From: Pelargonium nanum
Taxonomy: Eukaryota; Streptophyta; Magnoliopsida; Geraniales; Geraniaceae
Reading direction: 5' to 3'
DNA length: 64,000 bases
Assembly: GCA_036897485.1 (NCBI GenBank)
Contig: JAYMTF010000024.1
Location: forward strand, 1 to 64,000
A model generated the notes under the pieces. The model saw nothing but the letters and a program-made list of their open reading frames with translations. It did no database searches and was not told the origin of the DNA. Of this stretch, positions 24,338-32,825 are shown piece by piece. Numbering within the stretch: the stretch's first letter is position 1; each line of letters begins with the position of its first letter. Both the position numbers and the translations under genes were made by a program.

Positions 24338-26939
24338 ATGTCCGCCTCCATTTTCCTCCTATGGCTTGTTAGCATTCCTCTCCTAGTCCCTGCCCTCGAA
24401 CAACCCAAAGGTATTTCGCTACATTTTTCAGTTTTATATCAGATTCGAGCTTTAATTGTCACACTTACTAATAAAAGAAATTATATTCATGCATGCAGGT
24501 TTCCTCCTGAGCTGCGGCTCCAAGGAACCTTTCGACTATGGCCACTTCAGGTACACCCCGGACGATGAATTTGTCTCCGGCGGGATAAAAAAGACCCTGA
24601 AACGGCCCGATTTGCTGCCCCAACTGGCCACATTGCGCTATTTCCCGGACAAGTCATTCACCAAATATTGCTACGTGTTTCCTGCTGTGAAGGGAGGGAA
24701 GTACCTTGTGAGGACCACCTACTACTATGGAGGCTTCGATGGAGGCAAGGAGCCGCCGGTGTTCGACCAGATCGTGGACGGAACCAAATGGAGCACCGTC
24801 AACACCACCGAGGATTTTGCAAAGGGAGAGGGAGCTTACTACGAGATTGTCATGGCCGCCATGGCCAAGACCTTGAGCGTGTGCCTTGCTAGGAACCACC
24901 TCACCACTTCCGATCCTTTTATATCCGCCATTGAAGTCAGGAATCTCGAGGACTCGTTGTATAATTCAACGGACTTCACGAGCTTCGTGCTTAGCACCGT
25001 TGCTCGTAGCAGCTTTGGGAAGGAAGAGGGGAATGATAAACAGGACGTTATTAGGTAATCAAAGAAACTACATATTTATGCAACAAAAAGATCAAGAACT
25101 TGTTATATCCGTTTCAAGAAACAGTATGATATTCTTGAATTTTCATCAAGAACTTGTTATATCAGTTTCAAGTGATATTCTTGAACTTTGATCAAGAACT
25201 TGTTATATCAGTTTCAAGAAACATAATGATATATTCTTGAATCTTGATCCAGAACTTGTTATATCAGTTTCAAAAAACGGTCTGATATTTTTGAATTTTG
25301 ATCAAGAACTTGTTATATCAATTTCAAAAAACAGTTTGATATTTTTGAATTTTTATCAATAACTTGTTATATCAGTTTCAACAAACAGTCTGATATTCTT
25401 GAATTTTGATCAAGAACTTGTTATATCAGTTTCAACAAACAGTCTGATATTCTTGAATTTTGTGAACCTAGATTTCCAGATGATCAATTCAACCGGTACT
25501 GGCACGTTTTCGAGGACCGAAACAACCCGGTTGTGGTAAGCAAGTCCAACATAACTCCATCAGATTACTGGAACCTCCCGCCGGCGAGAGTCTTCGAGAC
25601 GGGACTCACAACAAGCAGAGGCAAGAGCATGGAAGTCAAGTGGCCGCGAGTTCCACTCCCTGCCGGAAACTACTACATCTCGCTCTACTTTCAGGACTTC
25701 CGGCACCCGAGCCCCTACAGTTGGAGGGTCTTCAGCGTAGCTATCAATGGAAAGACCTTCTTTTACAATCTAAATGCCACAGTCAGTGGTGTCACTGTGT
25801 TTTCCTCCAAATGGCCTCTCTCTGGAGAGACCACAATTGCTCTGACTCCACAAGTGGAATCACCGGTTGGGCCGGTAATCAACGCCGGCGAGATACTTCA
25901 GTTAGTGCCTCTTGGTGGCCGGACACTCACTAGAGATGGTATGTGCGCGCACACATATATATAGCTTTTAATATGTTACTCCGTTTAATTTCATGATATG
26001 GCGCAGTGATGGTAATGGATGAATTGATAAAATGCTTTGATAACCCGCCTCCGGATTGGAGGGGAGATCCATGTTTGCCTAAAGGGACCTCATGGACTGG
26101 AGTTTCATGCTCTATTGAAGGCAAGTTTTCTAGGGTCATCACTTTGTAAGTTCACTTCAATTTTATGCCAATACATTCTACAATTTAGTCCAAAACTGAA
26201 ACTTAGATTTGACACTTTTTGTGTGTTTTAAGGAACTTAACAAACACTGGGTTGTCTGGATCACTGCCTCCAAGCATTGCCAATTTGACAGCACTCAACA
26301 ACCTGTAAGTGACCAATTTTTCAATTTGATCATTGATAGATCATGATCAGTACTTACTTTCCTTGATTTCAGTTGGCTTGGTTGGAATAAACTTTCGGGT
26401 AGAATACCCGAAATGGGCACACTAAAGGAGCTAAGAACTCTGTATGTATTGTTCTCTCGATCCTAATGCTTGTAATTCCAATTCTTCGTTATGTAATAAG
26501 TTTATGATCTGATGATGAAGGCGTTTGGAGAACAACCAGTTCGAAGGATCGGTGCCTCAATCATTAGGCTTGCTTCCAAAACTTGAGGAGATGTAAGATT
26601 TTGAAGAAAACATAGACTTTGTTTTAATCTAGATTGATAACTTATGTGTGTGGGATTTGCAGAAACCTGCAGGGCAACAAATTGGATGGCACTGTTCCAG
26701 AGACACTACAGAAGAAAAATAGTGCTGCTATTCAGTATGAACAATTCTTCTCTGCTACTAATTGTTGTGTTTTCTGATATTAATTAGACCAAACTCGAGG
26801 TCTCAGTTGTGAAAACTAAGCGCTATACTGCTCGGCCATTGAGGCTTTGGTAGCTTATTGTTAAGAGTCATGAAATGACAGTTCTCTTTTTTTTCTTTTC
26901 AGGGGTGCTCCTTCTACTGATCCCTCAGCTTCAGCGTAA
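24338..26939 (+). CDS. Secreted malectin-like domain / LRR protein without kinase
   Basis: Nine exons: 24338-24410, 24499-25054, 25472-25938, 26007-26145, 26233-26304, 26373-26441, 26521-26592, 26663-26734, 26903-26939, encoding 518 residues. A signal peptide (MSASIFLLWLVSIPLLVPAL) is followed by a malectin-like carbohydrate-binding domain (about residues 28-370: FLLSCGS, YYYGGFDGG, FQDFRHPSP, INAGEILQ), the WRGDPCLP LRR cap motif, then about four LRRs encoded by the 69-72-bp exons 5-8, the usual one-repeat-per-exon layout. The protein ends shortly after the last repeat (QGAPSTDPSASA); there is no transmembrane helix or kinase. It resembles the Arabidopsis At1g25570/At3g05990 class of di-glucose-binding LRR proteins. 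It is likely an apoplastic cell-wall or co-receptor protein, with ligand unknown. Confidence 0.9.
25091..25462 (+). repeat. Minisatellite, seven units of about 54 bp, in intron 2
   Basis: Seven head-to-tail units with lengths 54, 46, 56, 54, 54, 54 and 54 bp account for the 372 bp exactly. Each starts ATCAAGAACTTGTTATATCA or a close variant and ends GATATTCTTGAATTTTG or a close variant. The last two units are nearly identical, suggesting recent slippage or unequal exchange. The array stops 9 bp before exon 3 of the malectin-LRR gene, so it supplies the branch-point and polypyrimidine region of that intron. Confidence 0.92.
26775..26850 (-). repeat. Possible tRNA-like SINE fragment in intron 8
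   Basis: The minus strand reads ATGGCCGAGCAG, then TAGCGCTTAG, then GAGACCTCGAG, like the A-box half of a Leu/Ser-type tRNA-derived SINE. No good B box follows and no target-site duplication was found. Confidence 0.3.
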
Positions 26940-27736
26940 AGATTCTGAAACAAGGCACAAGAGATGTGTAGCAAAAACTTGTGTGCCAGTTTAAGATTCA
27001 ATTGGAAAGTTTTAGACCACAAATGGCTTGGGAACCAATCACTGTGGAGTGAAGAGGTGTATGGCAGATACATACAGAGACACCACAAGATAAACAATGA
27101 TCAACGACGGACATGACGGGACATGACGATGGTCCTGTTTCACTTGTACTGAGAGACATGTAATTTGGTTTTGGGATGGAGACCGTTTTATATTTGAAAG
27201 TTACATCTAATTATGGTCTAGAACTTATGGTGTTTGGATCAGAATCTCTTCAATTTCATTCTCATTCTTATTGTCGTTTTTATTCTTGAATTTATAAGTT
27301 CCCGTTTTGATGTGATTTTTTGTTATTTGTTGCAAAATATTTAAGACCACGGAAAAAACACTTACTTTGATACAAAATATTAATTTGTTTGGAAAACACT
27401 CATTTATTTTGTTATAAATGAGTTGTTTAGCAAAATGGAGACCATGACTATGTTGTCGTGTCCAAGCCTTGCAATCCACTAAATACAAGATAGTGTGCAC
27501 TCCACATATGACAAATATACAATAGATCATTAATGTGTGATTTTGGAGGATTATTTTCCATATATGTATTTAATAAAGGTGGATTATTTGTCATTTTTAC
27601 CTTGTATTAATGCATGATATGCGATCTCTTTGAAACAATGAATTTTTTAATTCTGTTATAAATACCTACAAGAGCTTACCAGTGGATCATACCAAAATCC
27701 ACTCTTTCTATCGTGATCTAGTAGAAATCAAGAAAA
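26940..27736. other. Intergenic region and promoter of the first defensin-like gene
   Basis: The 3' UTR of the malectin-LRR gene, then AT-rich sequence. The last roughly 200 bp resemble the upstream region of the second defensin-like gene (29,370-29,546). Confidence 0.5.
27657..27664 (+). promoter_or_regulatory. TATA box, first defensin-like gene
   Basis: TATAAATA 72 bp before the ATG at 27737. The paralogue has the same octamer 77 bp before its ATG. Confidence 0.6.
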
Positions 27737-28061
27737 ATGAAGACTTGCCATAGTACTATTCCATTTTATGTTTTGTTTATGGTCCTTGTAATGCTATTTC
27801 CGCATCAATGTAAGTTGAATTGTATCGTGAATATTGTTTCGTCTCTCTAAATATACGATAATATATGATTTTCAATGGTGACGTGCAGGTCTTGCAACTG
27901 CTGACGTTCTTGATCAAAAAATGTGTTACCCCGAATATCCTATGGAGCATGGGTGTGACAGCGAGATGTGCAATGAACTTTGCGCGAAAAAGCATCCCGA
28001 TACTTTATTTCGTGCAACTTGCTCATCTGGGAATAGTTGCCAGTGTGAGATTAGATGCTAA
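27737..28061 (+). CDS. Defensin-like secreted cysteine-rich peptide, copy 1
   Basis: Two exons, 27737-27809 and 27889-28061, encode 81 residues; the 79-bp intron interrupts a Cys codon at the end of the signal peptide, as in plant DEFL genes. The hydrophobic signal is FYVLFMVLVMLF. The mature part has eight cysteines (residues 37, 47, 52, 56, 69, 75, 77, 81) spaced C-X9-C-X4-C-X3-C-X12-C-X5-C-X-C-X3-C. The C-X3-C and C-X-C pair is the CS-alpha-beta signature and the final C-X-C-X3-C matches plant defensins. Two further cysteines (4 and 25) lie in the signal region. It is likely apoplastic, with an antimicrobial or signalling role inferred from the fold only. Short split genes like this are easily missed by annotation. 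No subfamily name can be given. Confidence 0.85.
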
Positions 28062-28444
28062 TTTTGCCAAAACCTCCTCTTTTCTTTGATGCAAACATAT
28101 AATTATGTAATAAAAGTCTTTTAGTTGGTTGTTTGGAATTATCAGTAATATGTTATGTTGTTCAGTTAATATATAAGTTCGGTTGACATTTTCTTTGGCT
28201 TTACTTTTGTATAGTATTCTGCAAATGGTTCGATCAGCCTTGCACAATTCATTTTTGTATGATGAATTCGATCAAAAAATGACATAACATTATTCAGATC
28301 TTATGGGTTTTGAATTGACAATGAAGGATAAGTTGTAAATGTTACTATTCCTAAATATTATTATTTAATTTTTTCAAAATAATTTATTTAACATGTACAA
28401 AAAGTCAAAAAGTAAAATTCATTGGAAATTGTGTTTAAAAATTT
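28062..28444. other. Intergenic region between the defensin-like genes, left part
   Basis: The 3' UTR of copy 1 and AT-rich sequence; no feature recognised before the SINE. Confidence 0.5.
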
Positions 28445-28637
28445 AATATTATTTAATTTTTAATTTTTATTTTTAATTTTTTTTGTTTAAAAGTTGAGCT
28501 ACACAACAGGGGGTAGCTCCCCTTTTAACCCAAACCCCACCCCACCCGATGCAATGAGATTTGAACCCACGACCTCCCACATGCAGATGTGTGTCTTGAC
28601 CATTGTGTCACCCCCTAGGGGGCAATATTATTTAATT
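28445..28637 (-). repeat. tRNA-derived SINE with 14-bp target-site duplication
   Basis: A minus-strand element of about 165 bp (28459-28623). Its 5' head CCCCCTAGGGGGTGACAC leads to an A-box-like TGACACAATGGTCAAG and a B box GGTTCAAATCTC at complement 28556-28567. A G-rich body (GGGTGGGGTGGGGTTTGGGT) and an A-rich tail follow. It is flanked by a perfect 14-bp duplication, AATATTATTTAATT, at 28445-28458 and 28624-28637. The perfect duplication suggests a comparatively recent insertion. It belongs to a different SINE family from the one at 567-771. Confidence 0.85.
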
Positions 28638-29546
28638 AACTTATAAGAAACCCAATAGTAAGTGAACAAATAATAAAAGTAACAAAATCTCAATAAAAAC
28701 GTCTCTTACCATGTGCAACGCTTCTAGAAAATATACTAATATTTCATTACAATTAGAGAATAAGAACGCGTCATATTTTTTTTCTAAACGTACTAAACTA
28801 TGAAATAATGATATCGTATTAAATTTCATGCTTACACAATATTTAAAATTTTAATAAGATGTCGTAATCTAACAAAAAAAACTATTGACTTAAATTTCTT
28901 ACTTAACAATTTTTTAACATTTTAAAACAAGAGAGTGATGTTTGTTGTGTTATGTGGCTGGAGGAATGAAGACTGTTTGTTTACAATAGTTTCCATTTTC
29001 TGAAAAATATGTATAATACATAATAATAGTGTTGAGTTTTCATTTAAAAGCTACAAAAAATTCTTTTGATCAGAAACAACAGAAGGGTCCTGAATATCCA
29101 ATTAGCCAATATCCATTAATTTAAAGTATTACTAGATAAAACTCATTGATAATTAGTACTTATTTGTTTACTATGGAATAATGTGACTTAGAAGGATCAT
29201 TTATCAAAAAAAATTAACAAAGGATTATTTATCATTTTAAAATTGTATGGTATGATATGCAAGATTCAAGAAATATCTGATTTATTTGTTTGTGTGATTT
29301 TACATTTTTACATGCATTATCATACTATATATATATATATATCATGATCCCAATTCCCAATAATGAAATTAGTGAGGATTACTTGTCATTTTCAACTTGT
29401 ATGACATTATAAAATTAATTCTCTCTCTTTCTAACTACAGTATAATTTTTTTAAAATCTACTATAAATACTTACAAGAACTAACCAGTTGATCATCAGAT
29501 ATCAAAATCAAATCGCCTTATTGTGATCTAACAAAAATCAAGAAAA
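28638..29546. other. Intergenic region between the defensin-like genes, right part
   Basis: AT-rich. Contains two stretches (29,222-29,262 and 29,374-29,405) that resemble the upstream region of copy 1 at 27,581-27,621, and a short TA run near 29,327-29,341. No gene body was found between them. Confidence 0.5.
29462..29469 (+). promoter_or_regulatory. TATA box, second defensin-like gene
   Basis: TATAAATA 77 bp before the ATG at 29547, followed by CTTACAAGAACT, which is also close to copy 1. Confidence 0.6.
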
Positions 29547-29865
29547 ATGAAGAGTCGTACTATTCCATTATCAGTTTTGTTTATGGTTGTTGTAATGCTA
29601 TTTTCGCATCAATGTAAGTTTAATTTCATGGTTAACACTGTGTTGTCTCTCTAACTAAATGTACAATAGTAATGAGTTTCAATGGTGATATATTACAGGT
29701 GAAGAGGCAAGTGCAGATGATAATACGTGCACCAAAGAGTACTACTTGGAGAACGGGTGTGCCAGTGAAATATGCAATGATTTTTGTGCTGGAAACTATA
29801 ATGGTGATCTCTTTAAAGCAGATTGCTCCATTGGGAGTAATTGCAAATGTGAGTATAGATGCTAG
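29547..29865 (+). CDS. Defensin-like secreted cysteine-rich peptide, copy 2
   Basis: Two exons, 29547-29613 and 29699-29865, give 77 residues. The gene parallels copy 1 in exon structure, intron position (85-bp intron at the same Cys codon) and leader sequence (ATCAAGAAAAATGAAG around both starts). The signal peptide is SVLFMVVVMLFS. The mature domain has eight cysteines (33, 43, 48, 52, 65, 71, 73, 77) with exactly the same spacing as copy 1, while the residues between them have changed considerably (for example CTKEYYLENGC against CYPEYPMEHGC). That pattern of fixed cysteines and variable loops is usual for fast-evolving DEFL families. Unlike copy 1 it has no cysteine near its start. Tandem duplication is the simplest origin. 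Confidence 0.87.
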
Positions 29866-30840
29866 TTTTACCATGCCAAATCTCATCTTCAATGATCTAA
29901 GGATATATATCATGTAATAAAAGTGTCATGTCAAGCTATTTGGAATGAATAATATTGTTGTTATTCGGTTAATATACGATGTTGCACACCGTTCAATCGT
30001 CACGCTCCTTGTAGGGTCACTTCCACGGTCTCAAGGAAGGCCACAACACTTAACCTCCACTAGAAGGCCTCGTTTTTGCATCTTTGGGCCATTTTCAAAG
30101 TCCCCGCTCATCGGGACCTCATCTCGATGACATCATCCGCATTAGCTCTATTTGGACAATATGACATCATCCAAAACAGTGGAGGCTCGTAGAAGTTTCG
30201 ACCCTCCCTACAATGTTTGAAGGGCACGCGGGAACTCTCGGACTCATAGGACACCGCAAACAGAGCGTCTTGGAAGCTACAATCCAACCACCTCGAAGTG
30301 AACCTCACATTATCAACAACTGCATTAGCACGTGATAAAGATCTCTTCTTCATAAGAAGAAGAGATCCATAATTTGCATAAACTTTCTCTCTCTACTTTC
30401 TTCCTCTGGAAATCCTTTCGTTCTCCGTATATAACAAGTTGTGATTCAAATTCCACCGATTGAGATTCTTACTCTCGCTTCCGAGATAGTTTCTTGAGTA
30501 CACAGTCGAGTCTCTGCTTACTTGGTGTGCTACCCTTGCGCGGGCTCTAGGAGCTAAGAAACAAGAATCCAAGCCTCAACCTCTGTCCCCAAGGAATCGA
30601 GCCTCCAACCCCATCCTTAGAAATTGAAATTAACGTAAATTAGACGACAACACACATTACTGTGCAAGTTGAATAAATAAATTTTTTTCTTCACAATATA
30701 GACAGTAAACATAGGATTGAAGATGAAACCAACCAGCAAGAAACTGAGACTGGTAAAATCCGACAGTTCTACATTTGATGCGAAATGATACATAATCTTA
30801 AACAGGAAGAAAAAGAAGAGGACAATGTTTGGTAAACAAA
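29866..30840. other. Intergenic region holding an LTR-element footprint
   Basis: The 3' UTR of the second defensin-like gene, then a retrotransposon footprint (separate entry), then the 3' UTR of the minus-strand membrane-protein gene. Confidence 0.5.
29985..30610 (+). repeat. LTR-retrotransposon footprint (fossil)
   Basis: About 0.6 kb of non-coding, comparatively GC-rich sequence in an AT-rich setting. It includes TCATCGGGACCTCATCTCGATGACATCATCC-like text, CTTCTTCATAAGAAGAAG (an inverted repeat), TATATAA and a pyrimidine-rich leader. It shares ordered blocks with 18,230-18,600 and stylistic similarity with 32,010-32,480 and 39,340-39,740. Best read as a degraded LTR/leader fragment of a gypsy-like element; no internal coding region remains. 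Old by inference. Confidence 0.45.
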
Positions 30841-31652
30841 TCAATCCTCCACGACCACAAGACTCTGCTTGATCAGAAGCAAAACAGCAACAACAACAGG
30901 AGTTGATATGATAGTGAGAGCAAGCACAAGGTTGGGTCTGGTTATTTCTGGAAATAAGATGCTTCCGTACTTTATGATAGCTCCACCCAACACAGAACCA
31001 CCTCCTAATTTCAACAAGAAGCTCAACTCCTCCTGCAAGCCACCCAAATTCAAGAACAAGCAACCCAGTAAATATTGAAATTGGGGCTGTACTGTACACT
31101 ACCTGTGACATGAACGCATCATCAGAACTCGTGCTAGTATTGTTTTGGTCATCGTTTTTAGATGCTTCAAGAGGCTGAGAAGGAAATGAACATCCATAAT
31201 CACAAATTTTGAGGATAAAAATCTCATCTTTCCCACATTTTCTCATCATTTCTCAGCACCCATCAGAGTAACAAGTTAACAAATTGACCAAAAAGAAGAG
31301 AACTTTAGATACCATTTAACCCAACCAGAGCTTCAGTTACATATTCCCCAATAACACCAACCCCAAAATTCAACAAATTGAAGTAAACCAGTACCTGGAG
31401 AAAGCCATATTTGACCTGCTTAGAAAAATTCGAGTGCGAATACGAGCAGCCTGGCTTCCAATTGAAGGAATTGGTACTGGGGATTTGCAGAAGACGTGTG
31501 TGGTGGAGCAATTGATGCTCGTTGAGGCGTGAGCAACTCAAAAGCTTTCTGGGTCTTGAAGAGAACTTGGGTGCAAGGCTACCCAGTCGGCGGGTTTCGC
31601 CGGCGAACAAAGTTCCGGCACCGGCTGCTGGTAGAATGGTAGTAACTGCCAT
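30841..31652 (-). CDS. Small probable plastid membrane protein, function unknown
   Basis: Three exons on the minus strand, 31652-31395, 31174-31103 and 31032-30841, all in phase 0, give 173 residues. The first exon is rich in Ser, Arg, Leu and Thr and lacks acidic residues after MAVTTILPAAGAG, as in a chloroplast transit peptide. Exon 2 is a hydrophilic, acidic linker (PLEASKNDDQNNTSTSSDDA). Exon 3 has two likely membrane segments, GGGSVLGGAIIKYGSILF and LVLALTIISTPVVVAVLLL, before a short acidic end. I do not recognise the family with certainty; it looks like a plant-specific chloroplast membrane protein. Reading through the introns gives a longer but implausible frame, rejected because the spliced form has clean junctions. 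Confidence 0.75.
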
Positions 31653-32825
31653 TGTTGTTTTCTGCTCCTTCTGCTTGTGTTCGGGTGAGCTAGAGAGATG
31701 TAGGAAAGATTCTATTTTTAGATTTTGGAAGATACCCGTGTCATCCGCCACGGGCTGGTAAACCCGATCCATTTTTATTTATAAGTTTATTAGTTTACTA
31801 GGTTGGTTTTCGGAAATAAAAAAAGACAGATATTTAATTTCTTAAAAAAAAGAATGTAAGAATATTGGAACGTGTAATACACTAGTACACTACACACATT
31901 TGCAAAAGTTTTCAAGAAGCAGGTACTTTCCTTGGTATGATTTCCTAGACACTCTTCTAGGATCATCTCTAAATTTGGATGACATATCATCATCAATTTA
32001 CATGGTCACTATAGATACCGAGGTCTTGAGAGGTCATACTGTCCCAATTTAGCACGAGCTGAAACTTAAAATATCGTGGCCTAGTTTCCTACGTTGCGAC
32101 CTTGTGACGCAACCAATCAATAAGTCTACCAAAAAAGGTTCGAGACACTGAACGACTATAAGGCTACAAGGAGAGTTTCTCAAATTTTCTAAATATTTAG
32201 TCTCCACAAGAGACCTTCAAAGCCCCAATAAGAACGTAATACATCCAAGCCTCAATGAGAGCTCATCACCTCTCCCCAACACGTGATTTCCACAAGAAGC
32301 CTCCAAGTCTCTCCCGAGAAGACATCCCACATCTCCAAGACTTTCTCTTGTCGGGTCGCTTTCAAAAATCCTAGTCTCACCGAGTCATCTACAAGACTTT
32401 CTGTCTCATCGAGTCACATACAAGACTCCCGAAATCGCTGAGTCACTAAGACTCATTCACTTTTTTAGGATACTAGCTAACAGGGGCCCCTAGGGGCTTC
32501 ACTCCGTTTCCCACAATTATTGAAGAGCACCAAGAGCCCTGAAGCTCACTCAACATGCACAGATGGTGGCATGGTGCTCTCGAGTCAACCACACAATGAT
32601 ATACAACAAGATTGGTTTGCAAGTATAAATACTCTTTTTCTGTTGATAATTAGAGGGAATGTCCAAAATTTAAATAGAGACTTGTCTAGATTTTAATCTA
32701 AATTTTCTAGATTTATGATGAACAGTAATGATAAATGATGAATGTGTGGAAGAAGCAGACACGTGCTCCAATAGATATTCATATATCCATCCCCAATCCC
32801 ACTCCCATAAAAACCTCCGCTTTAC
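31653..32825. other. Intergenic region between divergent plastid-protein genes
   Basis: Promoters of the minus-strand membrane-protein gene and the plus-strand DnaJ-type gene, separated by an LTR-element footprint at 32.0-32.5 kb. Confidence 0.5.
32010..32480 (+). repeat. LTR-retrotransposon footprint (fossil)
   Basis: Non-coding sequence with a repeated theme, TCACCGAGTCAT, TCATCGAGTCAC and TCGCTGAGTCAC, each followed by CAAGACT, at about 30-bp intervals, preceded by CCTCCAAGTCTC-type text. The same theme occurs at 39,340-39,740. It is characteristic of internally repetitive LTRs of old plant gypsy-like elements. No protein-coding part is present. Confidence 0.4.

Noticed and set aside
25091-25462. 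Regular repeats considered as a CRISPR array
   Set aside because: Units abut with no unique spacers, inside a plant intron; it is a minisatellite.
28505-28623. tRNA gene candidate
   Set aside because: Only the Pol III boxes match; it has an A-rich tail and a 14-bp duplication, so it is a SINE.
30617-31249. 210-residue minus-strand frame reading through the plastid membrane-protein gene
   Set aside because: It is an unspliced read-through of exon 2, intron 2 and the 3' region; the spliced model keeps phase with good borders.
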